From a virus: 30,927 bases of DNA. How positions within the stretch are numbered: position 1 is the stretch's first letter; each line of letters opens with the position of its first letter. The stretch covers positions 1 through 30,927 of IMG/VR virus record IMGVR_UViG_3300048586_000849. One strand, given 5' to 3'. The notes beneath the pieces are model-generated. The model was given only the letters and a program-made list of their open reading frames with translations, did no database searches and was not told where the DNA came from. The translations under genes and the position numbers were made by a program. Below are positions 1-8,421 of this stretch, one piece after another.

Positions 1-113
1 CCCGGAATTCTACGCCTGCCTTTCCGATCCGGCCAGATGCCGGATTGGCGGGCGGAGACGGGACACCGCCCCCCAATTCCGGCTTCCGGGCTTCGATAAG
101 GGGGTCGTTCGTT

Positions 114-314
114 TTACCCCACTTCCCTGCTCGCCTTCCGCCACCATCCCAACGTCGCGAGATGCCCGCCGATCCCGACGAGCAAGGTAGTGACGCTGTC
201 GACCTGCAGCGTGAGGGTGCCAACCTCGGCATCCCAGACGCCGACGCCACTGGCGGCGAGGAAGGAGAAGAACGAAAACAGCATGATGCGGAGAAGCTGG
301 GTTGCGAGGCCCAT
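114..314 (-). CDS. Small holin-like membrane protein (lysis cassette)
   Basis: A 66-residue protein with two hydrophobic stretches, at about residues 5-22 (LLRIMLFSFFSFLAASGVGV) and 40-58 (VTTLLVGIGGHLATLGWW), ending in a short basic tail. The start at 314 is chosen because a good Shine-Dalgarno (AAGGAAA) sits 6 bases upstream; the frame stays open further upstream without a comparable site. It lies 59 bases downstream of the endolysin gene on the same strand and is the last gene of the late operon in view. Size, two membrane segments and position next to a lysozyme suggest a small holin or accessory lysis protein, but no family signature is recognised, so the function is inferred from context. 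Confidence 0.6.
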   Translation of the reverse strand: MGLATQLLRIMLFSFFSFLAASGVGVWDAEVGTLTLQVDSVTTLLVGIGGHLATLGWWRKASREVG

Positions 315-373
315 AGCGATTTCCTTTCTGACGAGTGGGTGATGCGGCTGAAGCCGCGGGGTAGTGTTGGGTC

Positions 374-1066
374 TCACGCGGCAAGCGCTGCCTCGAGATC
401 CGCGAGGGCACGCGCTGCCGCGTCCTGAGCGGCGCGGACCCGGGTGGCGGCTGCGATGGCGGGAGCCAGATCCATCATCTTCGGCAATTCCACCGGGATC
501 GGCGCGGCCGCTATCTTTCGCAGCAGCTCCTCGCCCGACATCGCGCGCAACACGCCTGTCAGCCCGCCTTTGCCATCGGTCCGCCAGATCGGCACTTCAT
601 CGCCGTTGGCCGCGTAGTCTCCGGTCCGGAACAGCGCCATCTCGGCTGTGCGCCGCTTGCGGATCTCGGGCGGCCTGAGCCAGCCCATGAAGTGCCGTGC
701 AGCATCTGGCTCGTTCGCGTTGATCGCCGCAGTGAGCCTCGCGCGATAGATTCCGCCGGTGTTGAAGTCGAAGGAGACCAGCGCGTCGAACTGGTGCTGA
801 ACGAGCGGCAACCGGATCGCGTCATTGACCCGCGCTACATAGCCCTTCACGTCGATGGCGAACTGGTCGATGGCGGCCATCACCGCGGCGTCGATGTCCT
901 GCGGCATGGCGCGATGCATCATGGCAGGGTCAGGGTCGCCCGCGGCGGCGGTATGGCCGATGCCCCAGGTCCAGACGCCGGCGCTGTCGAGATAGGGTGC
1001 GGGCACGATACCCTCGTGTTCCGCGATCTCGATGAGGCCGCGGGAAGAGATGGTCATGTCGGTCAT
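374..1066 (-). CDS. Phage endolysin, GH24 lysozyme (T4/RrrD type)
   Basis: A 230-residue muramidase expected to cleave the glycan strands of peptidoglycan at lysis. The N-terminal region carries the GH24 signature: Glu18, Asp27 and Thr33 have exactly the E-8-D-5-T spacing of the T4-lysozyme catalytic triad, within the motif around YLDSAGVWTWGIGHT. No signal peptide is evident, so release probably depends on a holin. It is longer than the usual 150-180 residues: about 60 C-terminal residues form an Ala/Arg/Glu-rich, probably helical tail (from about residue 170). The start at 1066 has an AGGAG Shine-Dalgarno 8 bases upstream; the Met at codon 4 is a less likely start. It is flanked by two holin-like genes, and a terminator-like hairpin ends just upstream of its ribosome binding site. 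Confidence 0.9.
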   Translation of the reverse strand: MTDMTISSRGLIEIAEHEGIVPAPYLDSAGVWTWGIGHTAAAGDPDPAMMHRAMPQDIDAAVMAAIDQFAIDVKGYVARVNDAIRLPLVQHQFDALVSFDFNTGGIYRARLTAAINANEPDAARHFMGWLRPPEIRKRRTAEMALFRTGDYAANGDEVPIWRTDGKGGLTGVLRAMSGEELLRKIAAAPIPVELPKMMDLAPAIAAATRVRAAQDAAARALADLEAALAA

Positions 1067-1080
1067 GGGTGGTTCTCCTT

Positions 1081-1112
1081 AAAGAAAAAGCCCGCGCGAC
1101 GCCGGCGGGTTG
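1081..1112 (-). terminator. Intrinsic terminator-like hairpin just upstream of the endolysin gene
   Basis: On the minus strand a GC-only CCCGC/GCGGG stem (9-base loop) is followed by CTTTTTCTTT and then directly by the endolysin Shine-Dalgarno. The stem is short (5 bp), so efficiency is uncertain. It falls inside the lysis cassette, not at its end. Confidence 0.5.
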
Positions 1113-1175
1113 CAGGATTGCAGGGCAGGGGATCGCCCGCTGCGGATTGACCTGTTGCGGGACCTTCAGGTGCAG

Positions 1176-1304
1176 TCAGACCCCGAGGACCAGGAACAAC
1201 AGGACGCCAAAGGTCAGGGTGACGACCCAGACCCTTGCCTCGCGGCGCAAGAGGCGCGGGAGGTCGCAGTTCTGCAGCAGTCGCGGAAGATCACGGTTGC
1301 GCAT
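1176..1304 (-). CDS. 42-residue single-pass membrane peptide of the lysis cassette
   Basis: A tiny open reading frame encoding 42 residues: a charged, Arg-rich N-terminal half containing two copies of a DLPRLL segment (residues 5-10 and 14-19), followed by one hydrophobic helix (WVVTLTFGVLLFLVLGV) reaching the C-terminus. It is supported by a strong Shine-Dalgarno (GGGAGG, 6 bases from the ATG) and by a 14-base overlap with the end of the upstream holin-like gene, typical of coupled phage genes. The layout (cytoplasmic basic N-terminus, C-terminal membrane helix) would fit an accessory lysis or antiholin-type peptide, but no family is recognised. Confidence 0.6.
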   Translation of the reverse strand: MRNRDLPRLLQNCDLPRLLRREARVWVVTLTFGVLLFLVLGV

Positions 1305-1665
1305 CGCTGCCTCCCTTGTCGCCGTCCTGCTTGTCGCGGTTCCCTTGGCCGACCTCCGCGCGCCGCGCGCGGAAGATGTCGATCAGCAGCCCCGAGATCG
1401 ACATGCCGCCAATGCCGACGACGAAGGCGCTGAAGCCAGCGGTGTCGCCGCCGGGGGCCAGCCTGCCGATCACCGGCTCGAGGATGGGCGCGACCAGCGG
1501 CCCGAGATAGACCGCGCAGATTGCGCCCACGAGGAGCGACAAGATCCCGTCGCGCCAATGCTCCCGCAAGGTGACCCAGCGCACGATGCCGCCAAGAGCG
1601 CCAGCGAGGGCGGCTTTGCCCGGCTCGGTCCAGAGCCATGTCAGAATGTCCGGGCGATCACCCAT
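1291..1665 (-). CDS. Holin-like multi-pass membrane protein
   Basis: A 124-residue protein with hydrophobic segments at about residues 18-30, 41-64 and 77-98 and a very charged hydrophilic C-terminus (RARRAEVGQGNRDKQDGDKG), the usual architecture of holins. The start at 1665 has AAGGA 8 bases upstream. It is the first gene of the lysis cassette after the DUF2793 gene (33-base gap), and its 3' end overlaps the 42-residue membrane peptide. In this place, with a GH24 endolysin lacking a signal peptide downstream, it is the best holin candidate: it would form inner-membrane lesions that let the lysozyme reach peptidoglycan. The assignment is by architecture and context only. Confidence 0.65.
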   Translation of the reverse strand: MGDRPDILTWLWTEPGKAALAGALGGIVRWVTLREHWRDGILSLLVGAICAVYLGPLVAPILEPVIGRLAPGGDTAGFSAFVVGIGGMSISGLLIDIFRARRAEVGQGNRDKQDGDKGGSDAQP

Positions 1666-1698
1666 GTCTCGTGTCCTTTGTTGTCGCGATGTTGGGCG

Positions 1699-3003
1699 TC
1701 AGGCTATCCGGAGCCAGATCGCGGTCGCGACGCTGGCGTTGATCTCACTGGCATCGAAGCCCCAGGTGGTGGGTGCCGCGGTCGCATAAGCGATGGTGCG
1801 CTGCAGGGTCTTGCGCGCGGTGGTGGCGGGGGCCCCGCCGTTGATGTCGGCAGTGCCGGAGGTCGACCAGACCGATACCGTGGCGGTGGAGGAGTGGCGC
1901 AGGCCGAACCAGTAAGTCCGCCCGGCCCGCAGGGTCAGGGAGGCCGCGATGCTGCGGATACCGAGCGTGCCGAGATCGAGATCGCCGGTTTCCAGGATCA
2001 GCTGATCGGGTCGGCCGTTTGCGTCCGCCGAATAAACGGCGATCTTGCCCAGCGCCCCGGCCACTTCAGAGGTGACGTTGATCGCCATCTGATCCACCAC
2101 CAAGTCCGCCCCCGGAGCCCAGGGGAAGAGCCTGATCCGGCCCGCCGCCCCGGTCTGGGTGCCGGTGACCGCGCCCATGCTCGAGGTCATCACGTGCTCG
2201 CCGGTGGCGGGCACGAGGAAGGGCACCTGCCTGCTGCCGAGAGCGACAGTCTGGCCAGCGATCCGGGCGCGCAGCTGCGATGCCGTGGAATTGTACCAGA
2301 GCCAACCGTCCGAGGGAGAGCCAGGATCGGAAGCGAGCCCTGCCAGCGCGACCCCGACCGGGAACTGCACCCGCCCGCTCGCCCGGTCTGCGATGATCGC
2401 GTCGAGGAAGGTGGTGCCGTCCGCACTGACGCGCAGCCGCCAGTCATCCGTGCCCAGCAGACCCATTCGTGCCCGGGCCGAAAGCGCAGTCCGGAAGGCA
2501 AGGGCGGCGTCGTTCCCGGAGGCCGCCTTGTTCAACGCGACCTGGATCCCTGAACCGGCGTGGTTCAACAGGACGGCGGCCGCGTTGATCGCCAGCCGCG
2601 TCGTGCTGTCCGCGGTCGCCCCGCCAAGGGCCAGCGTCCCGGCAACAATATCGGTGGGGAGCACGACGACGGGATCCCAGGCCGAGCCGGTCCAGACGCG
2701 AAACATCTCCTCGGACGCGATCCAGACCAGCCAGCCCGGGCGCGGCACCAGGCGCAGCCAGGCGCCGTCGATCCAGAAGGCGATGTTCTCATCCCATCCT
2801 GCCCAGAGCCCTGTCGCCCCTGCCGCCACGAGGTGGCGGTCTCCATCGGCGGGGCTGGCGGGCGGCGCAGTGCGGATGCGGTCGAGGACCGAGAGCTGGA
2901 CCAACCCGTCGAGAAGGCGCAGCGCCTCGTTGTGGGTGACATGCTTCTGGGACTGGGCGGCCAAAAGGTAAGGCAACCCGAGATGGGTTGTTGTGTCAGA
3001 CAT
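1699..3003 (-). CDS. DUF2793 phage protein, probable tail fibre / tip accessory
   Basis: A 434-residue protein whose first ~95 residues match the DUF2793 family common in alphaproteobacterial prophages (MSDTTTHLGLPYLLAAQSQK..., then HNEALRLLDGLVQLSVLDR and a W-rich GLWAGWDENIAFW region). The middle is repetitive and fibre-like (Ala/Thr/Asp-rich, about residues 130-270). The C-terminal ~150 residues look like a beta-sandwich (alternating beta strands, LTLRAGRTYWFGLRHSS) and could bind a surface ligand. It follows the host-specificity gene by 21 bases and precedes the lysis cassette, the usual slot for tail-fibre genes. AGGA lies 9 bases before the start. DUF2793 has no firmly established function; a role in adsorption is inferred from position and domain layout. 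Confidence 0.75.
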   Translation of the reverse strand: MSDTTTHLGLPYLLAAQSQKHVTHNEALRLLDGLVQLSVLDRIRTAPPASPADGDRHLVAAGATGLWAGWDENIAFWIDGAWLRLVPRPGWLVWIASEEMFRVWTGSAWDPVVVLPTDIVAGTLALGGATADSTTRLAINAAAVLLNHAGSGIQVALNKAASGNDAALAFRTALSARARMGLLGTDDWRLRVSADGTTFLDAIIADRASGRVQFPVGVALAGLASDPGSPSDGWLWYNSTASQLRARIAGQTVALGSRQVPFLVPATGEHVMTSSMGAVTGTQTGAAGRIRLFPWAPGADLVVDQMAINVTSEVAGALGKIAVYSADANGRPDQLILETGDLDLGTLGIRSIAASLTLRAGRTYWFGLRHSSTATVSVWSTSGTADINGGAPATTARKTLQRTIAYATAAPTTWGFDASEINASVATAIWLRIA

Positions 3004-3024
3004 GGAGGTATCCTGAGGTTGAGG

Positions 3025-6000
3025 TCAGAACTGTAGGGTCACGGCGGCAGGCGTGCCGCGCCCGAGGCGGTTCGAGATCTGGAAGATGCGGATCGCGAGC
3101 GTGTCGCCGGGTCCGAGGGGTGCGCCCCAATCGGCGGTCTGGTCGGCTGCGGCATAGATCACAGACGTGGTGGTCGCCGTCAGAGTGCGCTTGACCGTTG
3201 CGCCGTCACGGATCTGGACGTCATAGCGCTCGATCTCTTCGGCCAGCGGCACCTCGACCTGTTCCCAGGCATCGGCGACGAGCGCACGGGAGCGCCGCGT
3301 CCAGCGGATCGTCAGGTCGCCGGGCACCCGGGCAGACCGCCATGGCTGTTCGACATGGACCGGCGCGAAGGGCACGAGCCCCTGTCCCTCGGGCGTGAAG
3401 CTGCGCGCGGTGTAGCTCGGATCGCTCACCGCCCGGGCCGCAGGACCAATGCGCCAGTTCCAGGGGATCCCGAGATCGGCCTCGGCGATGGGCAGTTGCG
3501 TCACGGCCGCATCCAGCACCACCACCCGTGCGCCTGCCGGGGTCGGGGTGCCCATCGCGGCCTCCGTCCCGCGCTGTCCACGCAAGAGCCGGGTCAAGCG
3601 ATAGCGCCGCGGGGCGATCAGTTCGGCCGAGCCCGCCTGCACGATCTCCCAGACACCCGGTGCTGCTTCCACCGCCAGCGCATTGGCCCCGCCGAAGAGG
3701 GTGAGGTCGGTGACGCCTTCCAGCGTGCCGGATGCAAGATCGACGACGAGGGCATTGCCCATGTCGAACCGCGAGGTAGGCCCGGGTCCGAGATCGGCGG
3801 CTAGCGTGCCGATCCGAGCCCGGCGGCCGAAGATGGTCCTCAGGGCAAACCCATCGGTCGAGGGACTGCGGAACACGGCAATCTCGCCCGGCCACGGGAT
3901 GGCGTGGGTGGCGATCAGCGGGCGATGCGCGGGTTGGTCCTCAGCGAGTTGCGGCAGATCGAGGAGAATGACCTGTGGCGCGCCGAAGACCACCGGGCGT
4001 GTCAGTGTCGTGGTGCGCGGCTGAGTGGGCGGCACTTCTCCAGCCGCCTGATCTTGGCGCACGGCCTCGATCCCGCGCGCGTCCGCATCGGCGATGGTGA
4101 CCAGCCGGAGGTCCACCTCGCGTCCGTCATGCACGAGACTGATCACATCGGTTGGGTCGAGCGCCAGCCGCGATGGCGGCAGGCGGAAGCTCGCTGTCTC
4201 GCGGCCGGTCCAGGCTTCCATCAGCGCGCGGCGACAGCGGCGCTCGGCTTCCTCGGGCGGCACCGCGACGGGGAAGGTCTCAGAGGCAATCCGCGTCGTG
4301 TCGACGGTGATGCGGCGCGCCTCGACGAGGGCGGCGTCGTAATCCTCGTCGGCGCGGGCGACCTGCCACTTCAGGGCTTGCGGCAGCTCCGTCTCCTGCG
4401 CTCGGACCAGTTCCAGCACTTCGCCATCGCCTGACGCGCCGCCGATGTTCGGGGCCACAAGATCGTCATGGGTCAACGTCAGGGCTGCCGCCCGCCCGCG
4501 CATGACGAAGCGGATGCGGCCTTCGGTCTCGATTGCATCGAACCCGAAATGTCGCGCCAGCATGCTGATCGAGGTCCGGGGACTTTCCAGTGCCGAGATC
4601 ACATAGCCTTCGACGGCACCCCAGAGACCCCCGACATCGATCCGGTCTTCCGGCATCCCGGCCCGCTGGCACAGGTGGCGCACGAGAGCAGCCAACGATA
4701 CGGCACCCAGCCGTCCGGTCAGCCAATGCCCGGTACGCCAGTTCGTGCTGTCGGCCCAGACTTCGGTCAGTTCGGGAAAGAACGGATAGGGACGCGCGTC
4801 CCAAGACCAGGCGGCGGAATCCGCCAGGCGGACCATCCGGCCCACGTAGACCGAAGAGGCTGGATTGTTCGCCGACTTGCCCCACCAGGAATAGACGGCC
4901 TCGAGCGCCGCGCGCTGGATCGCATCATCGCGCCCACCCCGCGAGAAATGCGGCAGGCCACTGTCCGAAGACAGCGCATCGACGGGTGCATCGGGCTGGT
5001 TAGTGCCGCGGTCGATCGCGGGACACCCCAGTTGCGTGAACCGGATCGGCTTCGACTGCGGGGCCCAAGCCGTTGGTCCACCGCTTTCCACCCCGCCGGG
5101 TCGGTTGACGTGCTGGTTCGACCACCACGCCTGCAGGTCCTTGGGCCGGAAGACCCACGGCTTGCCATGGGCGGCATCCGTAATCGGGGTGCGGACCTGC
5201 GCGTTGCGGTTGGCTGTGCTGGCATAGCGCCAGTCGAAACCCTCGCCACCCGCGATGTTGGCCTGCAGATAGCTGCGGTCGTAGATCGCGGGCCAGCCCC
5301 CGGGCGGTGGGGTGATAACCCCGATAGGGTCAGCCGAGATGGCGTCGAGATGATCAATCCCGTCCCGCCAGTCCGACAGCGGAAACCATGCGTCGATCCC
5401 GATGAAATCCACCGCGTCATCCACCCAGAGCGGATCGAGATGGAAGAAGACATCCCCGCTGCCATCCTGCGGCTGATGCCCGAAATACTCCGTCCAGTCC
5501 GCCGCATAGCTGATCTGTGTCTCGGTCCCGAGGATCGTCCGGACATCGCCCGCGAGGGTCCGGAGCGCAGTGACGGCGGGATAGGTGCTCGCCCCGGAGC
5601 GGATCGTGGTCAGCCCGCGCAGCCCGCTGCCGATGAGGAAGGCATTCACGCCACCGGCCGCCTCGCAGAGATGGGCATAGTGCAGCACCATCCGGCGTAG
5701 ACCCCAGTCACCGGAGGGTCCGTCCCAGCTGACGGTCTCGCCGCTGACATCGAAGTCGCCGGGAGCCGCCCCACCGAAGAACGCCGTGACCTGCGTGGCG
5801 GCTGCACCGGTCTTGTCCACCGTTCCCGTGAAACCCGCCGCCGGGGAACAGGTGATGCGCGCCCGGGAGGGATACTTGGGCTGGCCTGTGGTCGCGGCAT
5901 TCGCGCTGTAAGGGTTCGGCAGGCCGTTTCCCGGCGGCACGTCCATCAGCACCAGCGGCAGCAGCGTGACGCGCAACCCGCGCGCCTTCAGCTCCCGGAT

Positions 6001-7041
6001 CGCCTGCACCACCGCGAAATCCGCGGGTGTCCCGCCGAAGACCGGGCGGTCGCCGCTGTCACGACTGATCAGATGCGCGGTCCCCCGGCCGACGCCGTTC
6101 ACAACCCAAGAAACCGGTGTGGTGATCTTCGCGTTCACTTCGACACCGGGCCTGATCGTGCAGGACCCCGCGCGGAGATCGTCGCCGAACCACGGCACCA
6201 CAAGCGTCACACCTTCGACTGCCGGGACCATCGCCTGCAGCTGGTCGAGGGCGACAATAAAGTCGGGCGTGTCGGGGAGAGCGGTCAGGTTCTCCGGGAC
6301 CGTCTCGCCGCTGCTGCCTGAGCGGATCGCTTGCGTCGCGAGACCGAACTCGCCGCCGGGGAGCAGGGTGACGGCCTTGACCAGCCCCTCGGCGGTGTCG
6401 GGATCGGCCAGCGGGCGGAACACCTCGAAGGAGAGCTGCGGCAGGCGGTTGCCGTAGCGCGACAGCGCCAGATCCTCGAATATGACATAGGCCGTGCCGC
6501 GATAGGCAGGAGTGTTCCCGGTGCCCATCGTCGCGGCGATGAAGGGATCGGGGGTCTGCGCCTCGTCGCCCGGATACCAGCGCCAGGTCACGCCGGTAAT
6601 GTCCATCGGCTTGCTGTCCGCCCAGATGCGGCCGATGCCGGTGATCGGGCCCTCGCAGAGCGCCACCGCGAAGGAGGCGTAGTAGAGGTATTCCGTGGTG
6701 GTGACAGACCCGCCGCCGCCACCCTTGCCGCCACCTTGGCTGGTGGTCTTCGTCTCCTCGCGGAAATCGGTGGCCCAGATGATGTTGCCGCCAAGGCGCA
6801 TCCGGCCGTAAAGCCGCGGGATCACCGCGCCTTCGGTTGCCGAGGTGATGCGCAGGGTGTCGAGCCTTGCGCCCTCGATCCGCTGGGCCGGGGCCAGCGA
6901 GGACACGATCCAGCTGTCGACGACCGACCCCACGGCCGAGCCGATGAAACCGCCGATCGTGGCGGCGCCGACGCCGAGGATCGTGCCGCCGATACTGCCG
7001 CCGATGGCAGTGCCGACAGCACCTAGGACCAGGGTAGCCAT
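3025..7041 (-). CDS. GTA TIM-barrel host-specificity / tail tip protein (lambda J position)
   Basis: A 1338-residue tail-tip protein of the family that includes the C-terminal tail protein of the Rhodobacter gene transfer agent (gp15, the 'megatron'). Regions: a glycine-rich hydrophobic N-terminus (about 1-50, GTAIGGSIGGTILGVGAATI) that could insert into membrane; an N-terminal hub-like region to about 430; a GTA TIM-barrel-like domain at about 440-755 (LHYAHLCEAAGGVNAFLIGS, FIGIDAWFPLSDWRDG); a phage-tail_3-like region at about 810-1000; and a C-terminal beta-rich part. Expected roles are the central tail hub or fibre, host recognition and envelope penetration. It comes 9 bases after the NlpC/P60 gene, in the order DUF2460-DUF2163-NlpC/P60-GTA_TIM known from GTAs. 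The Shine-Dalgarno is weak (GAGAG), so coupling to the upstream gene is likely. Confidence 0.92.
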   Translation of the reverse strand: MATLVLGAVGTAIGGSIGGTILGVGAATIGGFIGSAVGSVVDSWIVSSLAPAQRIEGARLDTLRITSATEGAVIPRLYGRMRLGGNIIWATDFREETKTTSQGGGKGGGGGSVTTTEYLYYASFAVALCEGPITGIGRIWADSKPMDITGVTWRWYPGDEAQTPDPFIAATMGTGNTPAYRGTAYVIFEDLALSRYGNRLPQLSFEVFRPLADPDTAEGLVKAVTLLPGGEFGLATQAIRSGSSGETVPENLTALPDTPDFIVALDQLQAMVPAVEGVTLVVPWFGDDLRAGSCTIRPGVEVNAKITTPVSWVVNGVGRGTAHLISRDSGDRPVFGGTPADFAVVQAIRELKARGLRVTLLPLVLMDVPPGNGLPNPYSANAATTGQPKYPSRARITCSPAAGFTGTVDKTGAAATQVTAFFGGAAPGDFDVSGETVSWDGPSGDWGLRRMVLHYAHLCEAAGGVNAFLIGSGLRGLTTIRSGASTYPAVTALRTLAGDVRTILGTETQISYAADWTEYFGHQPQDGSGDVFFHLDPLWVDDAVDFIGIDAWFPLSDWRDGIDHLDAISADPIGVITPPPGGWPAIYDRSYLQANIAGGEGFDWRYASTANRNAQVRTPITDAAHGKPWVFRPKDLQAWWSNQHVNRPGGVESGGPTAWAPQSKPIRFTQLGCPAIDRGTNQPDAPVDALSSDSGLPHFSRGGRDDAIQRAALEAVYSWWGKSANNPASSVYVGRMVRLADSAAWSWDARPYPFFPELTEVWADSTNWRTGHWLTGRLGAVSLAALVRHLCQRAGMPEDRIDVGGLWGAVEGYVISALESPRTSISMLARHFGFDAIETEGRIRFVMRGRAAALTLTHDDLVAPNIGGASGDGEVLELVRAQETELPQALKWQVARADEDYDAALVEARRITVDTTRIASETFPVAVPPEEAERRCRRALMEAWTGRETASFRLPPSRLALDPTDVISLVHDGREVDLRLVTIADADARGIEAVRQDQAAGEVPPTQPRTTTLTRPVVFGAPQVILLDLPQLAEDQPAHRPLIATHAIPWPGEIAVFRSPSTDGFALRTIFGRRARIGTLAADLGPGPTSRFDMGNALVVDLASGTLEGVTDLTLFGGANALAVEAAPGVWEIVQAGSAELIAPRRYRLTRLLRGQRGTEAAMGTPTPAGARVVVLDAAVTQLPIAEADLGIPWNWRIGPAARAVSDPSYTARSFTPEGQGLVPFAPVHVEQPWRSARVPGDLTIRWTRRSRALVADAWEQVEVPLAEEIERYDVQIRDGATVKRTLTATTTSVIYAAADQTADWGAPLGPGDTLAIRIFQISNRLGRGTPAAVTLQF

Positions 7042-7050
7042 GGTGAACTC

Positions 7051-7512
7051 TCAGCGTTGGGGGAAGAGGAAGGCGAAGGCGATGCGCCGTCGCCAGGTCA
7101 GGGTCAGCGGTTCCTCGATGACGCCGAGCCGCTCATAGGCGTGGATGAAACTGGCGGGCCCCGTCAGGATGCCAACATGCTTGGCGATGGCGCCCGGCCG
7201 CATGCGGAATAGGACCAACGCACCGGGTGGGGGATCGCTTGCGGTAACCTCCACCATCATGCGTCGTGCGCCTTCGGCCAGAACCTCGCGCGGACCAGTC
7301 TCGCCCCAATCCCGGCTGTAGGGTGGGATCGGGAAGGGTTCGGGCCCGAACACCTCGCGCCAGACCCCGCGCGCGAGACCGAGGCAGTCGCAGCCCACAC
7401 CCTTGAGACTGGCTTGGTCGTGGTAGGGCGTGCCCAGCCAGGACCGCGCAATGGCGATGACCAGAGTAGGGTCGACGACGGCACTCACCTCTTCAGGATG
7501 AGCGGCCTTCAC
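7051..7512 (-). CDS. NlpC/P60 family tail-tip peptidase
   Basis: A 153-residue NlpC/P60 cysteine peptidase, the counterpart of RcGTA gp14 and of the lambda K peptidase position. Candidate catalytic residues from the chosen start: Cys43 in GCDCLGLARGVW, His112 in KHVGI and His124 in FIHAYE, in the order and spacing of the Cys-His-His triad. It probably cuts peptide stems of host peptidoglycan during DNA entry and sits in the tail tip. The GTG at 7512 is chosen as start because it overlaps the TGA of the preceding DUF2163 gene (GTGA) and has AGGGGG 7-8 bases upstream; longer in-frame starts would run deep into the DUF2163 gene. Confidence 0.9.
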   Translation of the reverse strand: MKAAHPEEVSAVVDPTLVIAIARSWLGTPYHDQASLKGVGCDCLGLARGVWREVFGPEPFPIPPYSRDWGETGPREVLAEGARRMMVEVTASDPPPGALVLFRMRPGAIAKHVGILTGPASFIHAYERLGVIEEPLTLTWRRRIAFAFLFPQR

Positions 7513-8393
7513 AGCACCGCCCCCTGATGCCCGCCATCCTTGGTGGCATAACGCAGCACGGCATCTTGGCCGGGAATGTGCGGGAACCCCCTGAAGTTCG
7601 CGACATTGGCGAACTTCGCCGCGCAGGTCTCGATGCGCTTGTCGCATCCTGCGCGGATGGTGAAGGCTGCAGCAACGGCGATGGCCCGCACCGGCGGTTC
7701 CAGGAGAGTCAGCACCACCGCGCCAGCCGCAACGTCATGCGCCAGCACCTCGGCCTGCCGCCCGGCATTGGCCCCACTGGTCCAGTGCAGCGTGCCGGAG
7801 GCGAACCAGCCGGGATCGAATGCGCCAAGCCCTGAGGCGGTGAAGGCCCGATCATGCTGGAGGGCGGTGACCGCGCCGGTGCCCTTGAGCGCCGGTGCCT
7901 CGATGTTGACTCCGCAGCGCGCATCGCCCAGCGCCGCGTCACAACTGGCCTGGAACGTCCGCCCGACTGTTTGGCCAAGGACATGGGCCAGCGACCGCAC
8001 CTCGGCGACGAAGGCCAGCCGTCCGCGCCGGATCTGGCCGATGGCGCCGCGCCGCATCAGAACGCGCTGACCCGTCGCTCGCCAGTTCACCCGCCAGACC
8101 TCGACGGCGGCATTGTCCCAGCGACCGTCGAGAATGTCGGTCTCTGTGATGCGATCAGAGGACAGCACCCCTTGGGCATCTTGCGCATCGACCGCGAGGT
8201 CCGACCCGGAGCGGACTTCGGACGCCGAAAACCCGCTTTCAGGATCGAAGGTGGTGCCGTCGAAGCTGAGCGGCTCATCATGATCGGTGAAGCCGAAGCT
8301 GACCCCGTCAGCGCGGGTGATCCGCCAGCACCAGGCCAGCGTCGTGGTGCCATCGTCGAGATGCGCCTGCAGGGCGGGAGAGAGCGACTTCAT
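7509..8393 (-). CDS. DUF2163 tail hub protein (GTA gp13-like, lambda L position)
   Basis: A 294-residue protein matching DUF2163 (N-terminal MKSLSPALQAHLDDGTTTLA, the RADGVSFGFTDHDEPLSFDG block) and the C-terminal domain that ends many of these proteins. Four cysteines (Cys151, Cys160, Cys250, Cys257) have C-x8-C and C-x6-C spacing; these are the spacings I recall for the iron-sulfur ligands of lambda gpL, which occupies the same gene-order position. It is expected to form part of the baseplate hub joining the tail tube to the tip. The start at 8393 is preceded by GAGG at 8 bases. It lies 28 bases after the DUF2460 gene and overlaps the NlpC/P60 gene by 4 bases. Confidence 0.92.
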   Translation of the reverse strand: MKSLSPALQAHLDDGTTTLAWCWRITRADGVSFGFTDHDEPLSFDGTTFDPESGFSASEVRSGSDLAVDAQDAQGVLSSDRITETDILDGRWDNAAVEVWRVNWRATGQRVLMRRGAIGQIRRGRLAFVAEVRSLAHVLGQTVGRTFQASCDAALGDARCGVNIEAPALKGTGAVTALQHDRAFTASGLGAFDPGWFASGTLHWTSGANAGRQAEVLAHDVAAGAVVLTLLEPPVRAIAVAAAFTIRAGCDKRIETCAAKFANVANFRGFPHIPGQDAVLRYATKDGGHQGAVL

Positions 8394-8421
8394 GGTCTGA
8401 CCTCGATCATGGCAGCAGTCC

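Noticed and set aside
24-48. Ten-base hairpin near the left edge as terminator of the late operon
   Set aside because: No T run follows on the minus strand, and the pairing is better in plus-strand RNA because of a G-U versus A-C position; kept only as a structural curiosity.
1069-2553. Long plus-strand open frame opposite the DUF2793 and holin-like genes
   Set aside because: Arg/Pro/Gly-rich translation typical of antisense shadows in high-GC DNA; the minus-strand genes have recognisable domains and Shine-Dalgarno sites.
4468-5700. 410-codon plus-strand open frame opposite the host-specificity gene
   Set aside because: Antisense shadow inside the GTA TIM-barrel coding region.
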